From: Candidatus Altimarinota bacterium
GTDB lineage: Bacteria > Patescibacteriota > Gracilibacteria > BD1-5 > UBA2023
Length of the DNA: 49,966 nucleotides
Assembly: GCA_028689065.1 (NCBI GenBank)
Contig: JAQTWX010000007.1
Span: 1-49,966 of the forward strand
Reading direction: 5' to 3'
Positions 29,623 through 40,238 of this stretch are shown piece by piece. Position 1 is the first letter of the stretch. Each line of letters begins with the position of its first letter. The translations under genes and the position numbers were made by a program. A model generated the notes under the pieces. That model did not search any database, was not told the origin of the DNA, and worked only from the letters and a program-made list of their open reading frames with translations.

Positions 29623-30336
29623 TTAGTTTCCGAGATAATTCATATACCAATGCATTCCATATTCTGAATCTCCACCAGTTAATACTGAGGTAATCGCTGA
29701 GAACATATATAATTCTATATAATCGGTTGTACCATTAAGATATACTATTGAAATACAAGGAGCAAAAGGAGTATCGCCACTAGTATATGTTCCTCCACTT
29801 ATTTGTACACCAATACCATTTTTTAAAACACTAAATCCATATCTAGGTGTTCCTGTTGCTGATGTTGCTGAATATCATGCCATACTTATTTGATAATATC
29901 CGGCCCGTGATGCAGTGAAACGATTATTGGTTGTATCGAATATTCCCTGGAGTGCATTATAGGCAATTGTATCGAATGGGAGTTTTTCCCAATTTGCTGC
30001 TTTTGAAAAATTTGTGGACATATATGCTTTAAAAACTTGTGCATTTCCAATAATATCTCCAGTAACTGATAATTTCGCACTTGGATTTGTATTTCCAATT
30101 CCTATATTTCCTCCTGAAAATGAAAAATTTAATAATCTTGAATCAAGATTATTAAAGTTTGAAAGAAGGCTATTCCATGTATTTGCAGTCAAACCTGACC
30201 CCGTACCTACTTCGAGTGTTGAGGGTGATATCCATGTATTTCCGATCGTTGCATACCCTATAGATAAAATAAGAACCGTCATAAAAAATGTAAGCCCGGA
30301 ATATACAGATCTCTTTAAATAAGAGAAGTCTTTCAT
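29623..30336 (-). CDS. Exported C1q-like surface protein
   Basis: A 237-aa protein with an N-terminal hydrophobic anchor (VYSGLTFFMTVLILSIGYATIG). A spacer containing GGNIGIGNTNPSAKLSVTGD, typical of tail-fibre and other surface proteins, leads to a C-terminal domain. That domain (NRFTASRAGYYQISMA(TGA)YSA, YGFSVLKNGIGVQISGG, YIELYMFS) has the jelly-roll pattern of C1q/TNF-like proteins and would trimerise at the cell surface. The TGA at 29875-29877 is read as glycine; the stop is TAA at 29623. Its promoter region shares a palindrome with the PAS gene. Confidence 0.7.
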
Positions 30337-30376
30337 AGAAAAGAAATAAGAAACTAAATTTCATTCATTATTACAT

Positions 30377-30423
30377 TATTTCTTCGTAAAGCAAATTTGC
30401 TTTTAAAAAATGTATAAAAAATT
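30377..30423 (-). repeat. Shared 46-nt upstream element, copy 2 (palindrome)
   Basis: Second copy of the element at 29511-29556, with the palindrome AAAGCAAATTTGCTTT at 30388-30403, about 50 bases upstream of the C1q-like gene. Same orientation and similar distance to the start codon as copy 1. Confidence 0.7.
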
Positions 30424-30494
30424 AAGGTTATCTTGTTTTCTATCATATTTTCCATATTATCTTAATAAATTGTAACTTGTAACTTACAAATTTC

Positions 30495-32483
30495 TTGACT
30501 CTCCTTACTAAAGCTCTCCTTCATACGACTGATTCGTATATAAAACGCCTCCAGAAAGGCGGGATTTCGACGGTGGAGGACCTGATCGGGCACTATCCGC
30601 GGACGTACAAGGATAAGTCGGATGTCTTAGAGCTTTTTAGTTATGTGAATATAAAAGAACCAAATACTCTCAGAGTTAAAATAGAATCTATCACCACCGA
30701 ACGAACGAGAAATGGAAAAGAGCTAAGTAAAGCGGTTCTCGCAGATAAAAGTGGATTTCTTTCCGAAGCTGTGTGGTTTAATCGGAAGTTTATGCTCCAA
30801 AAATTCCATTCGGGCGACACAGTGAAAATCTATGGAAAACCGAAGTACGAATACGGAAGACTTTCATTTCAGAGTCCCGATATAGAATTTGCTAAAGACG
30901 AATGATCCTCGATTGTACCTATATATCCGGAGTGTAGCTATATCCCGTCGGCATGGTTTGAAGGGAAAATGACATGTATCCGAGAATATATCCGAACAAT
31001 TCCCGAAGTACTTCCGGAAGATATTCGTTCCCAAAAAGGATTTCGTACCAAAGCGGTGAATATTACTGCAATTCATTTTCCGACTTCGAAAGCAGATTTC
31101 GAGCGAGCAAGAACCGAACTCGCGTATGAGGAACTTTTTTCTCTTCAGTACGAGGGGATTTTGCGAAAGAAAAATGGAGAAGAAATAAGTAAAGGGCGAG
31201 CAAACTCGATTCCTTTAAATCCAGAAATGGTAAAAGAGATTATTTCCAAACTCCCATTTCCGCTCACGAACGGACAGAAAGTCGTACTTTTCCAGATCCT
31301 CAAAGATATGGAAAAAACACACTCAATGCAACGGCTCCTCCAATGAGATGTGGGAACCGGGAAGACTATCGTGGTAATGATAGCAGCAATCCATGCAATA
31401 CTAGAAAGCCGAAAAAATGGAAATGAAATACAAGTTGTTATCCTTGCTCCGACGGAGATTCTTGCGAGACAGCACTTTGCTAGTTCTATGAACCTTCTTG
31501 CAAACTTCGGAATCACTTCCGATTTCTTAGTTGGAGGATTGACCCCGAAGCAGAAAACCGATGTAAAATTCCGTCTCAAAAACGGGGATATTTCGGTGGT
31601 AATTGGAACACACGCCCTTCTTGAGGAAGATGTCCACTTTCATAATCTCGGTCTTACAATTATTGATGAACAGCATCGATTTGGAGTGGAACAACGAAAA
31701 GTTTTGGAACAATACAGTTCTTATAAAACAGGTGCGTTACCTCATGTGCTTAATATGACTGCAACACCGATTCCTCGAACACTTTCCTTGACTATCTATG
31801 GAGACCAAGATATTTCGGTTCTCTCGGAGTACCCGGTCGGTCGCAAACCGATTCATACGAAAGTGCTTGCGGAAACAGAACGAAATGAGGCGTACAATTT
31901 TATCGCAACCGAGGTACAAGCAGGAAGACAAGTGTACTGGATATCTCCGCTTGTCGAGGAATCCGAATCACTTGATATCGCGAGTGCGGTCAATATGCAA
32001 GAAATTCTCCAGAGTGTATTTCCTACTTTCCGCATAGGACTTATTCATGGAAAGATGAAGGCAAAAGAAAAAGATGCAATTATGCAGGCTTTTTACGAAC
32101 GAAAAATCGATATACTTTCCTCGACTTCGGTCGTGGAAGTTGGAGTCGATAATCCAAATGCAACAGTTATCTGTATTGAGGCTGCCGAACGATTTGGACT
32201 TTCGCAACTTCACCAGTTCCGTTGACGTGTCGGACGAGGAGAAGATCAATCATACTGTTACCTATTTACGACGAAATCTTATACTGGAGAGCGTTTGAAG
32301 GCCATGGAACGGACGAATGATGGATTTGAACTTTCGGAAATCGACCTCGAGCTTCGGGGTCCCGGAGAAGTCTATGGAGTTCGTCAAAGCGGAGTTCCAG
32401 AGTTCAAAATCGCAGATCTTAAAGACCTCGAACTAGTGAGCGAGATACGAACAGATATAGAAGAATGGATGAAATTGAAGTAG
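30495..32483 (+). CDS. recG: ATP-dependent DNA helicase RecG
   Basis: A 662-aa helicase that remodels stalled replication forks and branched DNA. N-terminal wedge/OB-like region (GISTVEDLIGHYPRTYKD), then the helicase core: RLLQ(TGA)DVGTGKT, where TGA at 31344-31346 is the first Gly of the Walker A block (residue 284), APTEILARQH (Ia), DEQHRFG (II), TATPIPRTL (III) and QLHQFR(TGA)RVGRGE with TGA at 32223-32225 as the glycine of motif VI (residue 577). A further TGA is at 30903-30905. The start is TTG at 30495, since no ATG precedes the conserved N-terminus. The stop is TAG. Length is normal for the family. Confidence 0.94.
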
Positions 32484-32485
32484 AT

Positions 32486-32513
32486 TTGATTTTTCTTTTT
32501 CTCTCTATATACT
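32486..32513 (+). promoter_or_regulatory. Putative yebC promoter
   Basis: TTGATT (32486-32491), 16 bp, TATACT (32508-32513), starting just after the recG stop and ending 30 bases before the yebC start. Confidence 0.5.
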
Positions 32514-32543
32514 GCATACCTTATTATTCTGTTTTTTCAAATT

Positions 32544-33323
32544 ATGTGACGATGACCAGTAGTGGGTGCCAAAAAAGCTGTGAGTGATAAGGCTCGTGGA
32601 AAGGCATTTGCCATACATGCGAAACTTATAGCTCTTGCTGCCCGAAACGGAGGAGATCCGGCTATGAATCCGGCACTTTATGATGCACTTGAGAAAGCCC
32701 GCAAGGCGAATGTTCCAGCTGACAATATCGAGCGTGCTATCAAAAAAGGAACTGGAGCAGACAAAGATTCTGCAGAAATTGATGAGATTATCTATGAAGG
32801 ATACTCTCCAGGTGGGATTGCTATTGTGACAAAAACTCTCACAGACAACAAGAATCGTACTGCTAAAAACATGCGACATACCTTTTCTCAGTACGGAGGA
32901 AGTCTCGGGGAGACGGGTTCTGTATCATCTTTTGCCTTTAAATATCAGGGATATATAGAAGTTCCTGTCGGATCTCATAGTATTGATGAATGGGAAGAAT
33001 GGATTATCGAGTCCTGAGCGAGTGATTACGAATTCTTGGAAGATGGCACAAAAGTCCGTATCGCAACGGAACGAACTGACCTCATGGGGGTAGTAAAATT
33101 CCTCAAAGGAAAGGGAATAGATGTGGAAAGCTACGGTTTTGAATACTATGCTACGAATCTTGTAAATCTGGACGATCCAGAAAAGATTCTCAAGCTCTAC
33201 GCACTTCTTGCGGATTTTGAGGACGATGATGATGTAGAAGAAGTCTGGCATAATGCTGAAATTGATCCAGTTCTCTGGCAACAGGCGGAAGAGGCTATGA
33301 GCAAGAGGCGATTCCGAACATAA
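32544..33323 (+). CDS. yebC: YebC/PmpR family protein
   Basis: A 259-aa member of the YebC/TACO1 family, implicated in transcription regulation and in translation of difficult peptide stretches. The frame begins ATG-TGA-CGA-TGA, giving MGRGPVVGAKKAVSDKARGK. It continues with the family core GGDPAMNPALYDALEKARKA..PADNIERAIKKGTG, YEGYSPGGIAIVTKTLTDNKNRT and ANMRHTFSQYGGSLGETGSVSF-like residues. A third TGA at 33015-33017 (IIES(TGA)ASDYE) is read as glycine, where the family has a G/A-rich turn. The stop is TAA. Confidence 0.93.
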
Positions 33324-33332
33324 AAGGGTTTT

Positions 33333-33360
33333 TTGACAAAGACCCCAAAATCTATACACT
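33333..33360 (+). promoter_or_regulatory. Good sigma70-type promoter
   Basis: Perfect -35 TTGACA (33333-33338), 16 bp, TACACT (33355-33360), 28 bases before the start of the 33389 gene. Confidence 0.6.
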
Positions 33361-33388
33361 CTCAATATAATTTTTAATCACTTCTCAC

Positions 33389-33775
33389 ATGTCTACTCCT
33401 ACTCCTGATACAGTTCTCCTTTTCGCGGAACTCGCGTCTATTCACCCACTTTCTACGTTTGACGAGAAGGTGTTTCTTGATCTTCTTGAACATTCTCTTT
33501 CTCTTTCTGTAAGCGAGAAGAAACGGGTGATTGATGCAATTCCAACTCTTTCACAGTTCCAGATTGATGAGCTTACCAAGGTGTTTGTCGATGAACGGGA
33601 AGAATTCAAAAAACTCCTTTCCAAGGAAGGGGATACTATCAAGGAACTTGTCGTAAAGGCACGTGATGGATGGAAACAACTTGGAGAGATTTATACTCAG
33701 GAACGAGCACAAAAAGAGAAACAAAACGAGGATCAGGCAAAAATCGATGAGATGAAAAAGAATCTTGGGATTTAA
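33389..33775 (+). CDS. Small helical hypothetical protein (paralogue of 14299-14676)
   Basis: A 128-aa soluble, helical protein: FDEKVFLDLLEHSLSLSVSE, then VIDAIPTLSQFQIDELTKVF and a charged coiled-coil tail (ERAQKEKQNEDQAKIDEMKK). It has the same hinge-plus-coil layout as the protein at 14299-14676. It has its own promoter, ends in TAA and contains no TGA codon. Function unknown. Confidence 0.7.
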   Translation: MSTPTPDTVLLFAELASIHPLSTFDEKVFLDLLEHSLSLSVSEKKRVIDAIPTLSQFQIDELTKVFVDEREEFKKLLSKEGDTIKELVVKARDGWKQLGEIYTQERAQKEKQNEDQAKIDEMKKNLGI

Positions 33776-33789
33776 TAAATTAAGAATTT

Positions 33790-33912
33790 AAAAATGTCAT
33801 TCTGAGTATAATGAAGAATCTACCGCTGTAATTTCTTTATCCACAAGAGATTTATAAAGGGGGATCCTTCGAAACGACCTCCCTCGTCGGTCGACTCAGG
33901 ATGACTTTATTT
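33790..33912. repeat. Possible dispersed intergenic repeat
   Basis: Begins AATGTCATTCTGAGT and ends CTCAGGATGACTTTA, so the ends are near-inverted (GTCATTCTGAG / CTCAGGATGAC). The interior GAAGAATCT...GGATCCTTCG is also roughly self-complementary. This layout is seen in intergenic repeats of many bacterial genomes. Only one copy is visible here, so status is provisional. Confidence 0.4.
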
Positions 33913-33931
33913 ATAAAATTAAAGATAAATT

Positions 33932-35389
33932 ATGTCTCTTCAACTCCAAAATACCTTTACTCAAACCAAAGAACGTTTCAAACCAATTCGACAAGAGCTT
34001 GTGAAAGTATACTACTGTGGACCGACTCCATATAATTTCGCACATATTGGAAATCTTCGCGCATATCTTTTCTCTGATTCAGTTGTTCGAACTCTTCGGT
34101 ATCTCGGGTACAAAGTCCAGACAGTTATGAATGTGACGGACATCGATGACAAAACTATTAGGGATAGCCAAAAAGAAGGAGTGTCACTTCAGGAATTTAC
34201 CGAGAAATACACGGGGTTTTTTCTCGAAGATATTAAACATCTCGGAATCGTTCCTGCAGATACGATTGTGCCAATTTCGACTGCTATTGATACCATGGTG
34301 GAGATTATCCAGAAGCTTTTGGATAGAGGATATGCTTATCTTGCGGACGATGGAAGTATTTATTTTTCTATCAAAAAATTCCCGAAATACGGGCAACTTG
34401 CTCACCTCGATGTAAAGGGGATGAAATCGAGTGTACGAATCAATAACGACGAGTACGAGAAAGAAAGTGTTGCAGACTTCGCTCTCTGGAAAGCTTATGA
34501 TGCCGAAAAAGATGGACCGAATAGTTGGGATGCAACGCTAGTGATAGATGAAAAAGAGATTATTATAAAAGGAAGACCAGGTTGGCATATCGAGTGCTCC
34601 GCCTGTAATCTTAAACACTTCGGTCCTGAGATTGATATACATATGGGAGGAATCGATAATATCTTTCCACACCATGAAAATGAAATCGCTCAAAGTGAAG
34701 CATATAGCGGAAAGAAATTTTCCCGATATTGGATGCACTCAGGACATTTGCTCGTAGATAATAAGAAAATGGCAAAATCGGCAGGGAATTTCTATACCCT
34801 TGCGGATATTGTTGCTAAAATGCCGAATGAAAATTCAGAGATGGTATATCGAGGATTTCGACTTATGAACCTCCAGACTCGATATCGGGAGAACTTCAAC
34901 TTTACCTTTGATCGACTCCAGTCAGCTATACAGACAGTAAAAAATTTCGATGAAGTTTTGAAACGATTAAAACACTACAATCCTGCTTCTGGAAAAATAT
35001 TCCGAGATTTTCGGGAGATGATGCAACAATATGTCCAAGCCTATATCGAGAAGCTCGAGGATGATATAGGAACTCCGGAAGCCCTGACGATAGTTTTTGA
35101 TTGTTTTGGATTTATTAATAGCGGAATAGATTCAGGCGCTTTTTCTCTTGAAGAAAAAAATGCCATTCTTGATCTCCTTCATTCTTTTGATGAAGTACTC
35201 GGACTTTTTGATTTCTCACTTCTGGAATCAACTGAGATTCCAGCTGAGATAGAACTATTACTTATGAAGAGAAATGAGGCAAAAGCACAAAAAAACTATC
35301 CTTTGGCGGATAGTCTCAGAGATCAGATAGCGGAGAGTGGATATAAAATTGTGGATGATAAAGGGGGAAGTTATGTAGAGAAAATCTAA
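33932..35389 (+). CDS. cysS: Cysteinyl-tRNA synthetase
   Basis: A 485-aa class I synthetase that charges tRNA-Cys. Visible are YYCGPTPYNFAHIGNLRAY (zinc cysteine and HIGH-type HIGN), NVTDIDDKTI, GRPGWHIECSACNLKHFG, DIHMGGIDNIFPHHENEIAQSEA (zinc histidines and glutamate) and KKMAKSAGNF (KMSKS). The C-terminal helical domain is complete. Length is normal. It contains no TGA codon and ends in TAA, overlapping the convergent LemA-like gene by a few bases. Confidence 0.97.
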   Translation: MSLQLQNTFTQTKERFKPIRQELVKVYYCGPTPYNFAHIGNLRAYLFSDSVVRTLRYLGYKVQTVMNVTDIDDKTIRDSQKEGVSLQEFTEKYTGFFLEDIKHLGIVPADTIVPISTAIDTMVEIIQKLLDRGYAYLADDGSIYFSIKKFPKYGQLAHLDVKGMKSSVRINNDEYEKESVADFALWKAYDAEKDGPNSWDATLVIDEKEIIIKGRPGWHIECSACNLKHFGPEIDIHMGGIDNIFPHHENEIAQSEAYSGKKFSRYWMHSGHLLVDNKKMAKSAGNFYTLADIVAKMPNENSEMVYRGFRLMNLQTRYRENFNFTFDRLQSAIQTVKNFDEVLKRLKHYNPASGKIFRDFREMMQQYVQAYIEKLEDDIGTPEALTIVFDCFGFINSGIDSGAFSLEEKNAILDLLHSFDEVLGLFDFSLLESTEIPAEIELLLMKRNEAKAQKNYPLADSLRDQIAESGYKIVDDKGGSYVEKI

Positions 35390-35907
35390 GACGCAATCCT
35401 CATATATTTTTTAAACGGAAAGAAGAGGCCTACGATTGTGAGGTCTTTTTTTCGTAAAAGCTCCGTATATTTTTCTATATCACTATTTAAAAAGAGCATC
35501 TCTTTAGAAATAGTATTTTCATAGAACATAATAAAATCTCGAATATAGAGAAAATTTCCATTTTTCTGGAGATCTTGTATATGAGCAGAAACTTTCATAA
35601 GAAAGACAAATTCACGATGAATACGACTGTTTGTTTCTAATATATCATAGATACTTCCAATATTCGATATAATTGCCACTTTATGGAGATGGATGATTTC
35701 GAGAAATATATCTGTGTGGGTTGTTTTTTTAGAGATTATTTCTATAAAGGCAGGAATTTTATCGATTTTTTCTTTGTAGAGGGATATTATTCTCTGTTCT
35801 CTCAGGAGAATAGTTTTTCTCAGAGAAAGAATCTGAAGCAAGAACATAGCAAAAACTATGAATACAACACCAGTCAGAATGAGAGTGAGAACGAGGTAGA
35901 AAGACAT
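35386..35907 (-). CDS. LemA-like membrane protein
   Basis: A 173-aa protein with one N-terminal membrane helix (FYLVLTLILTGVVFIVFAMFLLQIL). Long helices follow (REQRIISLYKEKIDKIPAFIEIISKK), the layout of LemA-type proteins, though LemA sequence signatures are weak. It ends in TAG at 35386 and overlaps the 3' end of cysS on the other strand. Function unknown. Confidence 0.5.
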   Translation of the reverse strand: MSFYLVLTLILTGVVFIVFAMFLLQILSLRKTILLREQRIISLYKEKIDKIPAFIEIISKKTTHTDIFLEIIHLHKVAIISNIGSIYDILETNSRIHREFVFLMKVSAHIQDLQKNGNFLYIRDFIMFYENTISKEMLFLNSDIEKYTELLRKKDLTIVGLFFPFKKYMRIAS

Positions 35908-36050
35908 ATGGAAAAGATAATTATATTCCAGAAATTGGAGTATATGGAAAAAAGGAGATTTTGGAAATTTTTATAAAATCTTATTGTATTTTTTCTTTTT
36001 TGGATATTTTGAATATACTCATTTTATATATTTTTTATATAAAGCTTTTT

Positions 36051-37472
36051 ATGAAACGGCATGAACTTTTTTTTGGTATGATTAAAGTGCCTATGGAGGC
36101 ATGTATAGTCTTTCTTGCCTTTTTTCTTGCTCGTGACATTCGTCTCGTAACAGATCTTATTCCCGATGTACATTTGCCTATTCAAACTATAAGTACAGAA
36201 AGTTTATTATATTTTGCGCTTGTGGGTTCTCTTGTATATATTCTTCTCTCGGCATTCTTTGGACTCTACAAGATGCGAATATATCAGTCTCGTATTCAAG
36301 AATTTCAAGATATTCTCTTCGTTTCACTCTATTGGTTTTTTATTTATATTGCTATCTTATATCTCTCTTTTGGTTTTGTTTACACGGAGCAAATTCCTCG
36401 TCTTATTGTGCTTTTTTCAGTGATAATAAGTACTTTTTTCATTATACTTGAACGCGGTATTTTAAGTAAGATTGAGACATATCTTATTCGAAAGTGAGTG
36501 CTTGAAAAAACAAAAATTCTTATTCTTCTTCGAGCAAATGAAGAAGATATTATAGAAACTGTACAGGAGTTTAAAACATACGAGATTTTTGGATATACCT
36601 CTCCGGAAGAGATTATAGGAGTAACTATTTCCTATATTTGATGAATAGAAAAGGTGAAATCTGTTCTACAAAAACATATGGTTGATGAGATATTGGTCGT
36701 TCAAAGTGATTTTTCTCGAGAAGAAATCCAACAGATATTTGAGTATGCTCGAATATATGGAATACGGTATCGTTATGTAGCAAATTCTTTTGAAACAACG
36801 AAGATAAATACAGAGATTTCTTTTCTCGGAAAACTTCCTGTTATCGAGATTAAAAATATAGGACTTACACCTTGGGGGCGTATTTGGAAGAGAACTTTCG
36901 ATATTATATTTTCCATTACAGCCCTTGTTATATTGTCTCCAATTTTTTTGTTTGTATCTCTCCTTATATATTTGCAAGATAAACATAATCCTATCTACAA
37001 GAGTCAGAGGGTTGGGAAGAATGGGAAGTTGTTTCAAATGTATAAATTTCGTTCTATGGTGATGAATGCAGAAAAAGAAAAGAAAAAACTGCTCGATAAG
37101 AATGAAAGGAAAGATGGTCCACTATTTAAAATGGAAAATGATCCAAGAATTACTGTTTTTGGAAAATGGATGCGAAAATTTGATATAGATGAGCTTCCAC
37201 AACTCTACAATGTACTGATTGGAAATATGAGTCTCATAGGTCCGAGACCACACCTGCCAGATGAAGTAAAGCTCTACAAAGAATATCAAAAACGAGTACT
37301 GACATTGAAACCAGGTATTACTGGTATGGCACAGTCACATGGACGGCATGAAAATACATTTGACAATGAAGTTCGACTTGATACCTTTTATATAGAAAAT
37401 TGGAGTCTTCTTCTAGATATAAAAATACTCTTTAAAACCATAGGAGTATTACTTGGAAGAAAGGGGAGATAA
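36051..37472 (+). CDS. Polyprenyl glycosylphosphotransferase (sugar transferase)
   Basis: A 473-aa protein of the WbaP/WcaJ type, which transfers a sugar phosphate from a nucleotide sugar to undecaprenyl phosphate and starts exopolysaccharide or glycan synthesis. N-terminal helices span residues about 10-145. A CoA-binding-like middle domain follows, and from about residue 270 the catalytic core: GRIWKRTFDIIFSITALVIL, SQRVGKNGKLFQMYKFRSM, DPRITVFGKWMRKFDIDELP and LIGNMSLIGPRPHLPDEV. TGA codons at 36495-36497 and a nearby pair (TISYI(TGA)(TGA)IEKV) are read as glycine. The start ATG at 36051 follows a T-rich leader. It may feed the flippase at 26730-28241. Confidence 0.9.
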
Positions 37473-37506
37473 GATGATTAATATTTTATTTTTTAATCTT
37501 TATCTT

Positions 37507-37695
37507 ATGTGAGCTTGAGATTATACTCCATCTGCATCCGGTCGAGCAAAACCAGTAACAAAAGCACAACTTCGTCGTATGCGAGAAGATTATGCTCGTG
37601 CTGAGGAACTTTCTAAAGAAGCTTTGGAATTAGAAAAAAAGGAACAAGAAAAAGCAAGTCGTGAAATGAATGACTTGCTCGGAGACGTATTTTAA
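37507..37695 (+). CDS. Small charged protein, UGA-initiated second codon
   Basis: A 62-aa protein visible only with TGA as glycine: ATG-TGA-GCT-TGA gives MGAGDYTPSASGRAKPVTK. A single charged helix follows (ARAEELSKEALELEKKEQEK) and the end is SREMNDLLGDVF-TAA. It lies 34 bases after the glycosylphosphotransferase and ends at the 3' end of the convergent TPR gene. Function unknown. Confidence 0.5.
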
Positions 37696-38502
37696 TTACC
37701 AGTCTTTTTTTTCATCATTATTTGATATAATATCTTGAAAAAAAGAATCATTTCCAAAGAAGTTACGTATCTGTTCAGGAATACTTTCTATATTTCCTCA
37801 TTGTTCAGGATTTAATAGTTTTCCATTTTGTTTTGCGAATTTTTTGAGAGAATCCATATAATTTTGTATTTCTTGTTTATCGGCATCAGATAGTGGAGTT
37901 TTGAGAGAATCTATAGTCTGTTCTCCACCGACAGGATTATAGGATCATTGATTCGACCAATTTTGTCAGGATGGTGTTTCATTTTTTTTAGTTTCAGTTC
38001 CACTTCCCGTTTCTGTATTTTCTTCTCAAGTTCCCGTTTTTCCCTCTGTTTGTTCGGAAGGAGTTTCTCATCCTGAACCAGTTTTATTCTCTTCTTTTTT
38101 CTGTTCTTCTCTTCTTTTTTGTTCTTGTTCTTTTTCTTCTGCTTGAAGTTTTTCTTCTACGAAAGTCAAATTTTTCTCGGTTTCTTTATCAGTTCGGATT
38201 GAAAGCGATTTTTTATAACTCTCAATCGCTTTCTTCCAGAACTGTATTCTTTCGTTTTCTTTCGTTTTCTCACCGAGTCTATAGAGTGTATTTCCGAGAT
38301 TATAAAATATATCAGCCGGAAGAAGAGTGTTGCCCAGATTATTTCCCAAAATATCTGTATATTGTTTTTCTGCATCGAGAAAATCGGTATTTTTATAGGA
38401 TATATCACCAAGATGCCCGTAGAAAGCATCTCGAATGATGGAAAAATTATAAATCCCACCGAGAGTAACAAGAATGGAGAGAAATATTATAAAGTATTTC
38501 AT
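37696..38502 (-). CDS. TPR protein, BatE-like
   Basis: A 268-aa protein with an N-terminal helix (FIIFLSILVTLGGIYNFSII), then TPR units including DAEKQYTDILGNNLGNTLLPADIFYNLGNTLYRLGE and WKKAIESYKKSLSI. A long low-complexity tail rich in E, K, T and TGA-encoded G follows (GSG(TGA)ETPSEQ). This is the layout of Bat-operon TPR proteins, and the upstream gene encodes the VWA partner. Its start overlaps that gene by 16 bases. Several TGAs are read as glycine; the stop is TAA at 37696. Confidence 0.75.
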
Positions 38503-39497
38503 TTTTTTGAAAAAAAGAAAGGAAATAGATGAAAAATAAGAAAAAATCAGAAACTAAGTAATATAAAAAACTGCACTGTTGCATCTTGATTCTCACCTTT
38601 AGTTTCCAGAAGAGTAGTATATCAAACAACATCCAAAGCTTTCTCGAGTTCTTTTTTAGAAGTAGATTCTTCTAGATAACTTCATTTTCCTATATCTGCG
38701 AGTTGTTTAAGATTTTTTTTATTTAGACCAGAAAGTACAATTTCTCCTTGAAATTGTTTGAAGATAGGTTCTCAAAAAGGATTTCTCCCTATGAGAATAG
38801 GTGATGGTTTTGCTTGTCCAACCCCGATAGTTATGAGATTTATATACTTTCCTCGTAATATATCTTGAATGGATTTTGTATCGATAGATTCGTCCATGTC
38901 TCCACCGTCACTGAGGAGTATTATCGCATGAGGGGTATTTTCTTTGGTTTCAAATCTCTCTACGGTCGTTGTTAAAGCTTCTCTGAAATCGGTTCCTCCT
39001 TCCCTGATACTCTTAGAATCTATACTAGCAAGAAAGTTCAGAAGAGAAGAATGTTCCATTGTCAAAGGAGAAACAAGTCTTGATTTTCCTGAAAAAATAA
39101 CGAGACCATATTGATTTTCTGGATGGGATATTATATAACTTTCAATTATAGATTTTGCTCTTGCAAGTCGAGAGAGCGGGGATGTTTCCTCGATGCTTTC
39201 TTCTACATCCATGCTTGTAGAAACATCAAGAAGCCATATACAATCAATTCACTGAGTTGCTATAGCGGATTTTTTTATGAGTCCTACAGGACCAAGAAAG
39301 GCAATACTGAGAAAAATCAAAGAAAGGATGAGACTTACGAATCGAATTATAAGAGATTTTTTACTAACATGGTAATTGATAGCTTTTTCTTTTAGAAAAA
39401 AATATTTTTTGTATCGAAAAAATAAGATTCATGAAACAACCAAAAGAAAAATTGCAATAGAGATTATATGAGGAAAATCCAGAAGAGAAAGATACAT
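38487..39497 (-). CDS. VWA-domain membrane protein, BatA/BatB-like
   Basis: A 336-aa protein with N-terminal helices (HIISIAIFLLVVSGILFF, IIRFVSLILSLIFLSIAFLG). A von Willebrand A domain with a metal site follows: WLLDVSTSMDVEE (DxSxS), REGGTDFREALTT (the T) and ILLSDGGDMDES (the D). A C-terminal hydrophobic helix (ATVQFFILLSF(TGA)FFLIF) and a TAA stop inside the downstream gene end it. TGA codons (38772-38774, 38547-38549) are read as glycine. Bat-type proteins are linked to MoxR ATPases and stress or envelope functions; no moxR gene is in the window. Confidence 0.8.
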
Positions 39498-39610
39498 AAA
39501 AAAATTACAGTCGAATAAACATACTCATATATTTTATTTTTAGATTTTATTGTATCGATTTTACAGGAGATGCAAGAGAAAAAAATGAGCATAATAAAGA
39601 AAAATTTTCT

Positions 39611-40219
39611 TTATCCGAGTATTTTTCTGCTTTTTGTTTTTAATTTCTGATAGTAATCTACCCAGCTCGTGAGAGAAAAGAAAGCACTACCCCCAAGCAT
39701 CCACCGTCCAAATTCTTGCATTACTGGAAATACTTCTGGTGTCGTAATCAATATCGATATTGCAGCCATCTGAACTCAGGTCTTTACTTTTCAGAGCATG
39801 GAAACATCGAAGAGTTCTCCTTGTTTCTCAAGTCGAAGAGATCTTCTAAAAAGATCAGCATCCCGAAGAGCTATAAGTCCAGATGAAGCGAGATATATCA
39901 TCTGATGAGTATTATCACTTGTTTGATATGCGAGCGCCCAAAGAGGAATATGAAATGACATTGAATCAACAATAGGATCGAGTCGTTTCCCAAAACGAGT
40001 TTGCATATTCCAAGTGCGAGCAATTTTTCCATCGAGCCAATCAGTAGCCATTCCGGCAGCGTAGATTGCACCAGTTTCAAAACTTGGACCGTCGGTTGCA
40101 AGAATACAACTTACATAGACGACTACTCCTGCACGAAGAATCGTTAAAGTATTGGGAATATTTGCTATTTCCCGGAGAGTTTCTGTTTTCTGTTCAGAAA
40201 TAGGAGGAATTTTATTCAT
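39611..40219 (-). CDS. CDP-alcohol phosphatidyltransferase
   Basis: A 202-aa membrane enzyme with the full family motif TDWLDGKIARTWNMQTRFGK then RLDPIVD (D-x2-D-G-x2-A-R-x8-G-x3-D-x3-D). NIPNTLTILRAGVVV before it is typical of the first helix, and three or four more helices follow. It forms a phosphodiester bond between a CDP-lipid and an alcohol (PgsA-like or related). TGA at 39791-39793 and 39776-39778 are read as glycine, adding about 55 C-terminal residues to the TAA at 39611. The substrate is not resolved. Confidence 0.85.
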
Positions 40220-40238
40220 AGTTTTATTTTTTAATATA

